Of a stretch of DNA of 64,000 nt, positions 15,737 to 25,493 are shown piece by piece; the first letter of the stretch is position 1; the number at the start of each line of letters is the position of its first letter. The DNA comes from QVMM01 sp047030855 (lineage in GTDB: Bacteria > Bacteroidota > Bacteroidia > Bacteroidales > Dysgonomonadaceae). The stretch spans positions 124,001-188,000 of the forward strand of contig JBKYIJ010000008.1 of NCBI GenBank assembly GCA_047030855.1, read 5' to 3'. Made by a program: the position numbers and the translations under genes. The notes under the pieces were generated by a model. It saw nothing but the letters and a program-made list of their open reading frames with translations. It ran no database searches and was not told where the DNA came from.

Positions 15737-16798
15737 TTAGTATAATTCTGCTTGTTGCAATCGTTCCGAGAAATGATCGTTTCCGTTGCGTAAATCGAAT
15801 TGTTGAGCCAATTTTTTTGCTTTTTCCTCGTAATAGTTGTACAAGTCGGTTACATTATACTTATTGTCGCTGTTGTAATAAGGAAGTTTTGAACTCATAT
15901 TCAGAGTTTTTTCTCCTCCTTCCTTGAGCAAAGGCAAAACTGTTGCCGAGAAATCGAAACTGAGAGCATCTTCCGCGTCTACTTCCCAATCGGCATATTT
16001 TTCAAAATATTCCCATGCTTTTTCTCTGTTGTTCTTGTTTAAATAATGCATCAACAACGATATGTCGCCGATAAGGGACATGTCGTTTTCCATTGTCGCA
16101 AGTTCCTCTTCCGCTTTTACAAAATATTCATTCGCGCGCGGATCATTCGCTTTTCCCAGATAGTATGTCAAATTGCAAAACGTTCCGAAAGGCATACGTC
16201 CGCAGGTAAGTTTTTTGGTAATCAAGTCATGCGCTTTGGAAATGGCTTTGTCGAAATTTCCGTCTATCAGTTCGAGTTCGACGCTTGCATCGAGTTCGCA
16301 TGCGGGACAGTGCGACATACGGTCGCGGGAAGCTTCGTCACGTAGTTTGAGATGCTCGCGGGCTTTTTCGATATTGCCTATAAACAGATGCCAATACAGC
16401 ATTACGGTGTGGTATGCCCTGTCTGTATATCCGTTTCGCGACATCCGCACTTTCAGGTCTTCCATGATGTTTTCGATCTGTTCACGCGAAATATTGACAT
16501 TGCGTCGTGCCGAGGAAGCCATCCATTTGTATTCCCACAGAAAATCGGATTCGTCGAACATTTCAGGATTGTTGTCGTTGACGTTCAGTATCCATGCAAA
16601 GGCAGGAAAACTCTCGGTGCAATGGGATGTGTAAGTTTCTTCACGGATCAGATCGAGCCGCAGGTCGAACCCCCAGTCGATGTCGTTGTTCGCGTCCGCT
16701 ATTTTTATCGCTTCTTTCAGCAGATTCATCTTATCTTCAGGGTTTACGGTTTTATCTACCTGAAGAAGTATTTTTTGTATTTGCAGATTGTAGTCCAT
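15737..16798 (-). CDS. TPR-like hypothetical protein (paralogue 2)
   Basis: 353 residues beginning MDYNLQIQKILLQVDKT. All-helical, with repeated helix pairs like AREHLKLRDEASRDR and NDPRANEYFVKAEEELATME that look like divergent tetratricopeptide repeats. There is no signal peptide, so it is cytosolic. It is clearly homologous along its full length to the upstream neighbour (both start M..NLxIQKILL, share SFPAFAWxLxxxDNNPExFDE and end SxKLPYYN/H...DxYNxxxLxxYYxEK). It overlaps that gene by 43 bp, so the two are translated from one message. No catalytic motif or known function. Confidence 0.75.
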   Translation of the reverse strand: MDYNLQIQKILLQVDKTVNPEDKMNLLKEAIKIADANNDIDWGFDLRLDLIREETYTSHCTESFPAFAWILNVNDNNPEMFDESDFLWEYKWMASSARRNVNISREQIENIMEDLKVRMSRNGYTDRAYHTVMLYWHLFIGNIEKAREHLKLRDEASRDRMSHCPACELDASVELELIDGNFDKAISKAHDLITKKLTCGRMPFGTFCNLTYYLGKANDPRANEYFVKAEEELATMENDMSLIGDISLLMHYLNKNNREKAWEYFEKYADWEVDAEDALSFDFSATVLPLLKEGGEKTLNMSSKLPYYNSDNKYNVTDLYNYYEEKAKKLAQQFDLRNGNDHFSERLQQAELY

Positions 16799-17862
16799 AT
16801 TCTGTTTTTTTGTTGTAAGTGTCTTTTTATTTGTTCCGAAAAATAGTTGTTTTCGTCCCGTTCGTCGAATAGTTTTGCAAGGCGGGATGTTTTTTCGAAA
16901 TAATAATCATGGAGTTCCTTGATATTGTATGTGTCGTCTTCGCGATGGTAAGGAAGTTTTCGGTTGATTTTCATCTTCCGTTTCCCTCCTCCTTGCAGCA
17001 AAGGCAGGACGGCTAATGAAAAGTCGAAACTCGAGTAATCATTTGCGTCAATTTCCCAATGAGCATATTTTTCGAAATAATCCCAAGCTTTACTTTGTTC
17101 GTTGTGTGACATATAGTACATCATCAGGCTGATCTCAAAAAGAAGATAAGGTTTTTTCTCTATTGCAGGAAGGAGATTTTCGGCTCTGTCAAAATATATC
17201 TTGGCACGTTTGTCGCGAGCGTTGTTGAGATAATAAATCAGTTGATTGTACATGCTCAACAGGCTATAAGAGTTTAAATATCCGTTTACTTCCAGTTGAT
17301 TGGCCAATTCTATTCCTTTGTCAAATTCTCCACGCAGCATACGAACGCAGATTTCGGTTACTGTTCCGTTTTCCGAGGAGAAGATATCTATCGCTTCTTT
17401 ATTTCGTAATAAGAGATTTTTGTAAGCTTCGGTTCCGTTTCCTAAAAAAAGTTCCCAATCGGTTTTCAGTTCGTAATATGAACGATTGCCGAATCCCGCT
17501 TTTCCCAACCTGTTGCGATAATCTTCCAATATGTCGCCGATCTGTTTTTTCGATATGCCTGCATTGCAGTACGCAATGGAAGCCATCCATGTATAATGAT
17601 GTAATATTTCTTTCTCGTCGAACAGCTCAGGATTGTTATCATATGCGTCCAACATCCAAGCAAAAGCAGGGAAGCTTTCTTTCCGATTCAGCAACGAAGC
17701 TTCATGTCGGATAATCATATCCCTTAACTCGTATCCCCAGTCGGTGTCGCTGTTGGCATCGGCAATTGTAATTGCCTGTCTCAACGATGCAATCTTATCT
17801 TCCGTGCTGCTGAGGGTATCTGTTTTCAGTAATATTTTTTGTATTTCTAAATTGTGGTTCAT
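16756..17862 (-). CDS. TPR-like hypothetical protein (paralogue 1)
   Basis: About 368 residues from ATG 17862 (MNHNLEIQKILLKTDTLSS); an in-frame extension to 17910 has no ATG context and overlaps the promoter box CAAAGGTA (TACCTTTG on minus, 17881-17888), so the shorter start is preferred. Helical, TPR-like, cytosolic. A tandem duplicate of the downstream gene with much divergence, so an old duplication. The C-terminus runs 43 bp into the next gene. The pair may act together as scaffold proteins; nothing in the sequence indicates a partner. Confidence 0.75.
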   Translation of the reverse strand: MNHNLEIQKILLKTDTLSSTEDKIASLRQAITIADANSDTDWGYELRDMIIRHEASLLNRKESFPAFAWMLDAYDNNPELFDEKEILHHYTWMASIAYCNAGISKKQIGDILEDYRNRLGKAGFGNRSYYELKTDWELFLGNGTEAYKNLLLRNKEAIDIFSSENGTVTEICVRMLRGEFDKGIELANQLEVNGYLNSYSLLSMYNQLIYYLNNARDKRAKIYFDRAENLLPAIEKKPYLLFEISLMMYYMSHNEQSKAWDYFEKYAHWEIDANDYSSFDFSLAVLPLLQGGGKRKMKINRKLPYHREDDTYNIKELHDYYFEKTSRLAKLFDERDENNYFSEQIKRHLQQKNRIWTTICKYKKYFFR

Positions 17863-17933
17863 ATTTGTGCTTTGCTCTTTCAAAGGTAAACGAATCCGAG
17901 CAAAACACAAATATTATATGTCATCCTCTTTTA

Positions 17934-18938
17934 TTATTTTTCTTTGAAAGCGACTTCGTTTACTAACTGTTTTCCATTGAAAAAATCGTCAATGTTCTGC
18001 AATGTGGTTTCTGCAATATTGATTACGGCTTCTTTGGTGAAATATGCCTGATGCGATGTCACGATCACATTATTGAATGACAGAATGCGTGCTAAGGTAT
18101 TGTCTTTAAGTATTTGGTTTGACAAATCGCGATTGAAATAATTTTCTTCTTCTTCGTACACGTCAAGCCCTGCATAACCTACTTTGCCGCTGATAAGCGC
18201 ATCTATCAGATGTTTCGTGTTAACTAATTTTCCGCGTCCCGTATTGATCAGCATAACGCCGTTTTTCATTTTCTCAATGGATTCGTCACAGATCATATAT
18301 TCAGAATCTTTGGTCAGCGGACAATGCAGTGTAATAATATCGCTGTTTGCGTAGAGTTCATCCTGACTGACATATTTTGCGCCGATGCTTTTTATAAAAT
18401 CATTGTCGGGATATACGTCATAACACAAAACCTCCATTCCGAAACCTCGCAGCAATTGTGCCACGGCTTTCCCTATTTTGCCTGTCCCGATTACTCCGGC
18501 CGTTTTCTGATACATATCGAAACCCATAAAACCTTCGGTGGAGAAGTTGTCGTCTTTTGTCCTCCAGTATGCCCTGTGAATCTTTCTGTTAAGCGAAAGC
18601 ATCAGCCCCACTGCATGTTCTGCAATTGCATGAGGCGAATAAGCAGGAACGCGGACTATTTTTATTTTATCGGCTGCCGCTTTTAAATCCACGTTGTTAA
18701 ACCCCGCGCTGCGTAATGCAATTATTTTAACTCCTAATGCCTGAAGCTTATCAATCAATTCAGCATCTATCAGATCGGTTCCGATAGCCAAGGCTTCGCT
18801 GTCTTTTGCCAAAAAAGCGTTTTGAACATCCAGCCGTTCTGTTCGAAAATTGAGATCGAAACCGAAATCTTCATTTACTTCACCGATTGTTTCCAATTCA
18901 TAATTTTGTGTACTGAATACTGTAACTTTGTGTGTCAT
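17934..18938 (-). CDS. ldhA: D-lactate dehydrogenase-type 2-hydroxyacid dehydrogenase
   Basis: 334 residues, the usual size. Substrate arginine region IIALRSAGFNNVDL near residue 75, NAD-binding GTGKIGKAVAQLLRGFG near 150 with the family Asp (CYDVYPD), the second arginine in LINTGRGKLV near 233, catalytic Glu in GLDVYEEEENYF and catalytic His in TSHQAYFT near 296. The acidic YEEEE..YF..D segment is typical of fermentative D-LDH, which reduces pyruvate to D-lactate with NADH in the cytosol. D-isomer hydroxyacid dehydrogenases overlap in sequence, so the substrate is inferred. Confidence 0.9.
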   Translation of the reverse strand: MTHKVTVFSTQNYELETIGEVNEDFGFDLNFRTERLDVQNAFLAKDSEALAIGTDLIDAELIDKLQALGVKIIALRSAGFNNVDLKAAADKIKIVRVPAYSPHAIAEHAVGLMLSLNRKIHRAYWRTKDDNFSTEGFMGFDMYQKTAGVIGTGKIGKAVAQLLRGFGMEVLCYDVYPDNDFIKSIGAKYVSQDELYANSDIITLHCPLTKDSEYMICDESIEKMKNGVMLINTGRGKLVNTKHLIDALISGKVGYAGLDVYEEEENYFNRDLSNQILKDNTLARILSFNNVIVTSHQAYFTKEAVINIAETTLQNIDDFFNGKQLVNEVAFKEK

Positions 18939-19373
18939 GATGCTTTTATTTTTAGATTATGTAGTTTATAGATTTTGTTTCTATTTTAACACATAATCGG
19001 GTACATTCGTTCAGGTATGATATATGTAAAAATAAGTAATTATCCTTATGTGTTTGATTATTATATTAATATGTTATTTGCGGGATATTTGCAACATAAA
19101 ATTTTGCGGCAGAGAAAAAGTTGTTTACTTTAGCAACCGAAAACTGGGAGTCAATAAATTCAATTGTAAGAATCTCATCTGTCATGAAATTTATTCATAG
19201 TTTATTTTTTGTTAAAGCATTAATATTTTGATACATATTATAAAAATTAAGATGTAATATAATATACCATTTCATAGTTATTAATTTCTAATTATTACAT
19301 CTGTAAAAGACGACGAGCATGGGATATGTTGGTCGTTTTGCTTTTATATAAGCAGAGTAACTGACAATAAAAA
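18939..19373. other. Intergenic region, no gene seen
   Basis: About 435 bp between ldhA and the terminator of the ferritin-like gene. It is AT-rich, without an open frame of note or a tRNA fold. It presumably holds the ldhA promoter, but I see no clear TAnnTTTG box. Confidence 0.5.
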
Positions 19374-19401
19374 AAGAGGTCATTCTCTCGAATAGCCTCT
19401 T
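19374..19401 (-). terminator. Terminator of the ferritin-like gene
   Basis: Read on the minus strand, AAGAGG-...-CCTCTT with a T-rich tail about 50 bp after the stop codon. Confidence 0.6.
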
Positions 19402-19452
19402 CCAGTTTTTGTAATGTTATGAAAACTTACAGCAGATAATATATTTACTATA

Positions 19453-19854
19453 TTACTGCAGTCTCTTTAGTCGATACAATAATTGCTGAATAGCTTCATG
19501 ATAATCGTCTATGATTGCTTGGGTAAATGCTTCCGCAAACAATTCACGATTGCTTTCCACTACTTTGAAGAAATCTTCGCCGTGCTTAACTATATCTTTC
19601 GGTACTTTTGTTTCAGGAATCTTGATGTCAATGTCTCCATACATTGCGTAAGAAGTTTCCACTATTCTGTCCAATACGTCGATAAGATCTTCCAAAGCCT
19701 GATCTAAAGCCATATGCTGTGCATAACTTCCTTTTCCTGTTATATGCCAGTGATAAAGTTTCAGGCTGTTATTAAAAGCAAACATTTTTCCGAAAAAATT
19801 ACCTATTTCCGTTGTTTTACTCACTACGTTTGATTTTTTGGTTTTTGCTTCCAT
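19453..19854 (-). CDS. Ferritin-like (DUF5856/Dps-related) protein
   Basis: 133 residues. A four-helix pattern starts with FFGKMFAFNNSLKLYHWHITGKGSYAQHMALDQ. The LYHWHITGKG..A.H.ALDQALEDLIDVLDRIVE segment matches the first helices of Dps-like ferritins, with His and Asp/Glu in metal-ligand-like positions; the Bacteroidales family DUF5856 has this form. It may store or sequester iron, or it may be a non-ferroxidase relative. No signal peptide. Single gene with its own terminator; TAnnTTTG is not obvious upstream. Confidence 0.75.
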   Translation of the reverse strand: MEAKTKKSNVVSKTTEIGNFFGKMFAFNNSLKLYHWHITGKGSYAQHMALDQALEDLIDVLDRIVETSYAMYGDIDIKIPETKVPKDIVKHGEDFFKVVESNRELFAEAFTQAIIDDYHEAIQQLLYRLKRLQ

Positions 19855-20044
19855 AATCTTATAATTTTTAATTATTTGTTATTTATATAATAAACGAATC
19901 AAAGCTCTAATGGTTCACCTTTTTTCATTGATTTTACCTATTTGACATAAGTATATACGATATGGAAATTTGTATTGTAAAAGGAAAACGCGGAATCTGC
20001 TAAAAAAATATAACTTTGTAACTTCTTGAAATAAAATATTAAGC

Positions 20045-21277
20045 ATGAATAGTTGGAAAAGAACTTTTGCCATAATATGGACGGGACAGCTTTTTTCTAC
20101 TTTGAGTAGTACGATAGTTGGTTATGCTGTAGTATTCTGGCTGAGTTTGAAAACCGAATCGGCCGAAGTACTGGCGTATGCAATGATTGCAACCCTGCTT
20201 CCGCAAATCGTATTCGGTTTGTTTACAGGTGTATTCGTGGATCGCTGGAACCGCAAGATGATAATGATCTGTGCCGATATGTTTATCGCCCTGTGTACGG
20301 GAGTTCTTTGCGTAATGTTCTATACAGGTAATATTGAGATATGGCAGGTTTACGCCCTCTTAATGATGCGTTCCGTCGGCAGCGCGTTTCATATGCCTGC
20401 GATGCAGGCAAGCATCCCTTTGCTGGCTCCCGAATCGCAATTAATGCGGATTGCGGGCGTTAACCAGATAATTTATGCAATCAGCAACATTGCAGGTCCT
20501 GCATTGGCTGCTTTTCTGATTTCTTTTCTCGAAATGACATACGTGTTGATGCTGGATATTATTGGAGCAATCATCGCCTGTACCACTCTGCTGTTTGTGA
20601 CGATCCCGAACCCTGAAAAAAAGTCGGAAAAACGCCGTGTTCTGGCAGAAGTAAAAGAGGGATTGACGGTTATTTTTCACCAGAAAGGATTAAAATGGCT
20701 TTTGTCTTTCGATATTCTGGTAATGTTTTTTATAATACCCGTTTCAGCACTTTTCCCGCTTATGACAATCAAACATTTTATGGGAAATACCTACCAGATG
20801 AGTATCGTAGAGATTGCTTGGGGAGTCGGTTCTCTGATTGGCGGAGCAATAATCGGCATGAAACAGATAAAGACGATGAACAAAATCGTGCTTATTATCA
20901 TAATGAATTTGATAATAGGAGCTACGTTTCTGTTTTCAGGACTTTTACCGCCATCAGGCTATTGGTTTTTTGTTGTGTTGACAGGCGTCAGCGGATTGGC
21001 TGCCGCAATCTGGAACGGAGCTTTTGTCGTTGTGCTGCAGACTAAGGTTGAAAACTCGGTGTTAGGCAGAGTATTTTCCACTTACGACAGCCTGATTTTG
21101 CTGCCCTCCATTCCGGGTTTGCTGGCAACCGGTTTTATTGCCGAAGAAATAGGGTTGTCTTACGCCTTTATAATCTCGGGACTGGCAATATGTATTCTTG
21201 GCGTTATCCTAAACTTTATCCCTTCCGTTATAGCTCTTGGCAAGACTACGGAAGGAAACAACAATATTCTGAAATAG
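20045..21277 (+). CDS. MFS efflux transporter (EntS-like)
   Basis: 410 residues with 12 predicted membrane segments. The start SWKRTFAIIWTGQLFSTLSSTIVGYAVVFW is the typical 'F..lW.gQ..S..GS' opening of the MFS_3/EntS exporter family, and the loop 2-3 motif GVFVDRWNRKMIM matches MFS motif A (G-x-x-x-D-R-x-x-R-K). It likely exports a small hydrophobic compound or siderophore; the substrate is unknown. A TAACTTTG box lies at 20011-20018. The following esterase starts 31 bp downstream and may be cotranscribed. Confidence 0.9.
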   Translation: MNSWKRTFAIIWTGQLFSTLSSTIVGYAVVFWLSLKTESAEVLAYAMIATLLPQIVFGLFTGVFVDRWNRKMIMICADMFIALCTGVLCVMFYTGNIEIWQVYALLMMRSVGSAFHMPAMQASIPLLAPESQLMRIAGVNQIIYAISNIAGPALAAFLISFLEMTYVLMLDIIGAIIACTTLLFVTIPNPEKKSEKRRVLAEVKEGLTVIFHQKGLKWLLSFDILVMFFIIPVSALFPLMTIKHFMGNTYQMSIVEIAWGVGSLIGGAIIGMKQIKTMNKIVLIIIMNLIIGATFLFSGLLPPSGYWFFVVLTGVSGLAAAIWNGAFVVVLQTKVENSVLGRVFSTYDSLILLPSIPGLLATGFIAEEIGLSYAFIISGLAICILGVILNFIPSVIALGKTTEGNNNILK

Positions 21278-21307
21278 CATTTAACCCGAATCAAAAATAG
21301 TTTTTAT

Positions 21308-22273
21308 ATGAAAAAATGTATTTTAATTCTGTTTTTTTCTGTTTTCTTCTTCAGTCTGCAAGCAGAAACAAAGATTGATAAACAAACGTTTGTCTATTCT
21401 GTAAAAGAAGGCGATACTTTAAGGCTCGATAAGTATGACAGTTTCGTCAGAACTGAGAAGAAACCCTGTATAATATATATGTTTGGAGGAGGTTTTTATT
21501 CGGGAAACAGGGATCGAGCCGATTATATTCCTTACTTCAATCAACTGGTTGAGAACGGATACGTAGTCGTTTCGATAGACTATCGTCTGGGATTCAGAAA
21601 AGCAAAGGATAAACTTGCGGGTAATCCTGATATACAAGCTCTTGCTTCCTTATTGGGCAATACTGTTTCGATGGCTGTTGAAGACTTGTTCGATGCCACC
21701 GCTTTTGTTCTATCCAATGCCGATGATTGGGGAGTGGACAAAAACCTTATTGTCGCAAACGGATCGAGTGCAGGCGCGATAAGCGTTTTGCAGGCAGAAT
21801 ACGAGATATGTAATAAATCGGAATTAGCCCGTAAACTCCCTGACGGTTTCAATTATGCAGGCGTCATGTCTTTTGCCGGTGCTATTTTCAGCATGAACGG
21901 CGATCTAAAATGGGCTCAAAAACCTGCTCCGATTCTCTTTTTTCACGGAGATGCCGACAGCAATGTCCCTTACGATAAAATTGAACTGATGACACTCGGC
22001 TTTTACGGATCGAAGCATATTTGTCTGCAACTGGATGACCTTAAAGCTCCATATTATTTCTATGATATTGAAAATGCCGCGCACGAAATTGCACGTCTGC
22101 CGATGGAGTTGAACCTGAATGAGATAATGACATTCTTGGATAAGTTTGTGAAAAAGAAAGAAAATCTTGCTATCTATTCGAAAGTGCGACAGTTGGATAA
22201 ACCAGAAGTCAATAAAGATTTTGAAATATTCGATTATATAAAATCCAATTTTTTTTCAATCGCGCTGAACTGA
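21308..22273 (+). CDS. Exported alpha/beta hydrolase (carboxylesterase-like)
   Basis: 321 residues. Signal peptide MKKCILILFFSVFFFSLQA with cleavage after QAE-type end. Oxyanion segment FGGGFYSGNR near residue 60, nucleophile elbow GSSAGA near 154, acid in HGDADSNVPYD near 215 and His in AAHEIARLP near 258, forming a full triad in the order of BD-FAE/HSL-like esterases. Periplasmic or secreted esterase; the substrate could be acylated sugars, but no CAZy context is present. Follows the MFS gene by 31 bp. Confidence 0.85.
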   Translation: MKKCILILFFSVFFFSLQAETKIDKQTFVYSVKEGDTLRLDKYDSFVRTEKKPCIIYMFGGGFYSGNRDRADYIPYFNQLVENGYVVVSIDYRLGFRKAKDKLAGNPDIQALASLLGNTVSMAVEDLFDATAFVLSNADDWGVDKNLIVANGSSAGAISVLQAEYEICNKSELARKLPDGFNYAGVMSFAGAIFSMNGDLKWAQKPAPILFFHGDADSNVPYDKIELMTLGFYGSKHICLQLDDLKAPYYFYDIENAAHEIARLPMELNLNEIMTFLDKFVKKKENLAIYSKVRQLDKPEVNKDFEIFDYIKSNFFSIALN

Positions 22274-22310
22274 CCTTTTTTGTATTACCTTTGTCATAAA
22301 AAAACAAAAA

Positions 22311-23282
22311 ATGCTGTATAGATTTTCTGATATACTGGATATAGTCAATAACGAGGTTAACAAACTCCGTTTTGAAGAAAAACCCGCATCTCTTTTTACT
22401 CCGATAGAATATATTCTCTCGTTGGGCGGTAAACGCGTGCGTCCTGCTCTTGCCCTGATGTCGTATAATCTGTATAAGAACGATGTAGAAAAAGCTATTC
22501 CCGTAGCATTGGCAATAGAAATATTCCACAATTTCACATTGTTGCATGATGATCTGATGGATCGTGCGGATATGCGTCGGGGTAAAGAAACCGTACATAT
22601 TAAGTGGAACGAGAATGTTGCCGTCTTGTCCGGCGATGCTATGCTGATCGAAGCATACAAAGAAATAGCCAAGACCGAAGCAAAATATCTTTCTCCAGTT
22701 CTGGAATTATTTTCCAAAACAGCGACTGAAATATGTTGCGGACAACAATTGGATATGGAATTCGAGCAGCGGATGAATGTTACTATTGAGGAATATCTGG
22801 AAATGATACGTCTGAAAACAGCTGTTCTTATCGGTTGTGCATTGAAGGAAGGAGCTTTTGTTGCAGGGGCGGACAAGGAGGATTGTGATGCTTTGTATGA
22901 ATTCGGACTGAATATAGGTTTGGCATTTCAGCTTGTTGATGATTTGCTCGATGTGTATGGCGATCCGGCAACGTTTGGCAAAAAAATAGGCGGCGATATA
23001 CTTTGCAACAAGAAAACCTTTTTGTTTATAAGTGCTTTGCAGGATTCTGACAAACGCAAACAACTGATTGAATGGACGAATAAAAAAGATTACAACCCCG
23101 AAGAAAAAATACGGGCTGTAACGGCTATATTTGATTCTTTAGGACTTAAAAATACGGCAGAAAGGTTGATCGAAGACTATTACAATAAAAGCATAGCTTT
23201 TCTTGATCGGGTAAATGTTTCGGAAGATAAAAAGAAAGAACTTCGGGAACTTGCACTAAGTCTGTCTTCCAGAAATTCGTAA
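22311..23282 (+). CDS. Polyprenyl diphosphate synthase
   Basis: 323 residues. First Asp-rich motif LLHDDLMDRADMRRG near residue 78 and second FQLVDDLLDVYGD near 206, plus GGKRVRPAL (IPP-binding Lys-Arg) near 40 and GKKIGGDI near 223. These are the trans-prenyltransferase hallmarks; the enzyme makes C15-C40 prenyl diphosphates for quinone or other isoprenoids. Product length cannot be decided by eye. TACCTTTG at 22286-22293 is a good promoter box, overlapping the end of the previous gene. The TatD gene follows 16 bp downstream, likely in the same operon. Confidence 0.92.
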   Translation: MLYRFSDILDIVNNEVNKLRFEEKPASLFTPIEYILSLGGKRVRPALALMSYNLYKNDVEKAIPVALAIEIFHNFTLLHDDLMDRADMRRGKETVHIKWNENVAVLSGDAMLIEAYKEIAKTEAKYLSPVLELFSKTATEICCGQQLDMEFEQRMNVTIEEYLEMIRLKTAVLIGCALKEGAFVAGADKEDCDALYEFGLNIGLAFQLVDDLLDVYGDPATFGKKIGGDILCNKKTFLFISALQDSDKRKQLIEWTNKKDYNPEEKIRAVTAIFDSLGLKNTAERLIEDYYNKSIAFLDRVNVSEDKKKELRELALSLSSRNS

Positions 23283-23298
23283 TATTTGTTAAAATACT

Positions 23299-24069
23299 GT
23301 GGAGATAATAGATACGCATTCCCATATATTTCAACCCGAATTCGATAATGATATTGATGAGGTTATCTCACGGGCGAAGAAAGCCGGAGTATCCAAAATA
23401 TTACTTCCGAATATTGATGTGGAAACAATCAGCAGGGTGAATAACCTGGCGGAAAAATACCCGGACTATTGTGTCCCCATGATGGGACTTCACCCGACAA
23501 GCGTAACAGAGGATTGGAAAAATCAACTTACCCTGATAAAAAATCAATTTGACAATCATCATTATATTGCCATTGGTGAAATAGGCATCGACTTGTATTG
23601 GGATAAAACTTTGATAGAAGAACAGAAAGCGGCTTTTTGCGAACAACTGGAATGGAGTATCGAATACGACTTGCCTGTTGCCATACATTCCCGTGATGCC
23701 ATACCAGAATGTATAGAATGTATAAAAGAGATAGGCAGTAATCGGCTTAGAGGTGTTTTCCACAGTTTTGGCGGTACTCGTGAAGAATTGGAAAATATTC
23801 TTGCGTTGAATAATTTTTACATTGGAATAAACGGTGTTGTCACGTTTAAAAATTCTACGCTTCTCTCCGTTCTTCAATACACGGATCTCAGTAAAATCGT
23901 AATTGAAACGGATTCGCCGTATCTTGCCCCCGTGCCATTCAGAGGGAAAAGGAACGAATCTTCTTATACGGTATATGTAGTCTCCAGATTGGCTGAAATA
24001 TATTCTGTTTCGCTTGAGGAAGTCTCAGAAATTACTTCCCGAAACGCCAAAAATCTTTTTTCTCTGTAA
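23299..24069 (+). CDS. tatD: TatD family metal-dependent hydrolase
   Basis: 256 residues with a GTG start (read MEIIDTHSHIF). Metal ligands: DTHSH at residues 5-9, GEIGIDLYW near 94, AIHSRDA near 129, FHSFGG near 154 and ETDSPYLAP near 205. TatD proteins are metal-dependent nucleases of the amidohydrolase superfamily, thought to take part in DNA repair. Located 16 bp after the prenyl synthase. The length is normal. Confidence 0.93.
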   Translation: MEIIDTHSHIFQPEFDNDIDEVISRAKKAGVSKILLPNIDVETISRVNNLAEKYPDYCVPMMGLHPTSVTEDWKNQLTLIKNQFDNHHYIAIGEIGIDLYWDKTLIEEQKAAFCEQLEWSIEYDLPVAIHSRDAIPECIECIKEIGSNRLRGVFHSFGGTREELENILALNNFYIGINGVVTFKNSTLLSVLQYTDLSKIVIETDSPYLAPVPFRGKRNESSYTVYVVSRLAEIYSVSLEEVSEITSRNAKNLFSL

Positions 24070-24173
24070 ATAAACTTTTTTTTCGCTGTTTCCCTCTTGC
24101 AAATAAACTTTTTGTTTCTATTTTTGTCATGTAAATAATTGTTTAATTTTACTAATTAATTGTAATCTGGTAT

Positions 24174-25265
24174 ATGAAAAACTGTAAAAAAATCCTATCC
24201 ATTATTTTCCTTCTATCCTGTTTTACAATGTCTTATGCGCAAAAGGCAGGCTTTAAACAGGGTTTTGTCGTGAAGCTCTCCGGTGATACTCTGAGAGGTG
24301 AAATTGATTATAGAGGCGAACAGGATATGGGACGGGTTTGCGTTTTTAAGAGTGCAGGGAAAATCAGTGAATATACTCCTGATGACATAAGTTCTTTTCA
24401 GATAGATGAAGGTAAATATTATGTTTCAAGAGAAATTAAGGAGAAAAAAGTTTTTCTGGAGTTCCTGATACAAGGGATGCTTAATGTTTATTTCCTAAGG
24501 GATGAATCAGGAGCGCATTATTATATAGAGAATCAGAAAGATGGATTGAGGGAGTTGGCGTATAATGAGAGTATTATGACAAACGAAAATGGTAAAAGTT
24601 ATTTTTATCACAGCGACAGGCATATCAAGTTATTGGAACATTATATGGAGGATGCCCCTGATTTGCGTAAAAATATAGAACAAATAAAAGAACCTTCGAA
24701 GAAGAATCTGGTTGAGATTGCCGAAAAGTATCATTATGAAGTATGTGGTGAAGGAGAAAAATGCACGATATATAAATCAAAAAGCAAAGTAGCCATTAGT
24801 CTGGAAGGCTTGGCGGGGATAGTTCATTTTTCAAAAGAATATCCGTCGCTCAAAAATTACACAAACTTTCAGGCAGGAGTTGTCGCCCGTATTTGGCTTC
24901 CAAGCTCGGGCAATAATTTATATTTCAAGACGGGAGTTGTCTTTTCCCCAGTGGAACGTGAAATTGAAGAGTACAAATATTATGAGAAAAAAGTAAGACA
25001 TAAAAGACAAACTTATGTTAAGATTCCGCTATATTTAGAATATTTATACGGAAAGGATACTTTCTTCAAACCAAAATGCGGAATAGGGATCAATTTGAAC
25101 AATCCTTTTCATCCGACAGCAGGACTGATGGCCGGTTTTAATCTGCGGATGAAAGAGTCTGTTCACCTGACGGTAAGTTATGATATTGATTTCAAGTTCA
25201 AGGATGTTTTGCCGAGTCGATTATTTTCTCAATATTTCTCTTTAGGCGTATATGTAATATTGTAG
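24174..25265 (+). CDS. Exported outer-membrane-like protein
   Basis: 363 residues. Signal peptide MKNCKKILSIIFLLSCFTMS with cleavage after YAQ. The N-terminal half has GFVVKLSGDTLRGEIDYRG...FKSAGKISEYTPDDISSF, a short beta domain common in Bacteroidota proteins. The C-terminal half is a PorT-like barrel pattern ending with alternating strands (HLTVSYDIDFKF...YFSLGVYVIL). Probably an outer-membrane protein; no function known. Single gene. Confidence 0.75.
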   Translation: MKNCKKILSIIFLLSCFTMSYAQKAGFKQGFVVKLSGDTLRGEIDYRGEQDMGRVCVFKSAGKISEYTPDDISSFQIDEGKYYVSREIKEKKVFLEFLIQGMLNVYFLRDESGAHYYIENQKDGLRELAYNESIMTNENGKSYFYHSDRHIKLLEHYMEDAPDLRKNIEQIKEPSKKNLVEIAEKYHYEVCGEGEKCTIYKSKSKVAISLEGLAGIVHFSKEYPSLKNYTNFQAGVVARIWLPSSGNNLYFKTGVVFSPVEREIEEYKYYEKKVRHKRQTYVKIPLYLEYLYGKDTFFKPKCGIGINLNNPFHPTAGLMAGFNLRMKESVHLTVSYDIDFKFKDVLPSRLFSQYFSLGVYVIL

Positions 25266-25337
25266 TGTTTTTATAATGGGGATTACAGTTTTTTCGAAAA
25301 AAATATGGCATTTATTTGCTAAATATAAAATATACGT

Positions 25338-25345
25338 TACCTTTG
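25338..25345 (+). promoter_or_regulatory. -7 promoter box of the tRNA-Glu/rpsT unit
   Basis: TACCTTTG lies 36 bp before tRNA-Glu; rpsT follows after 40 bp without another box, so both may be on one transcript. Confidence 0.55.
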
Positions 25346-25381
25346 CATCCGCAATCGGGATTTAATTTGTAAATCAAACGA

Positions 25382-25453
25382 GGCCCATTCGTCTATCGGT
25401 TAGGACGCAAGATTTTCATTCTTGAAAGAGGGGTTCGACTCCCCTATGGGCTA
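25382..25453 (+). tRNA. tRNA-Glu (anticodon TTC)
   Basis: Acceptor GGCCCAT pairs with ATGGGCT (one G-T pair). Anticodon stem AAGAT/ATTCTT-type holds loop TTTTCAT (anticodon TTC). T arm GGGGTTCGACTCCCC, discriminator A, no encoded CCA. 72 nt. Confidence 0.96.
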
Positions 25454-25493
25454 CAAAATAAAATAACAAAGAACTTAAAAAAGATTAGTCAGC

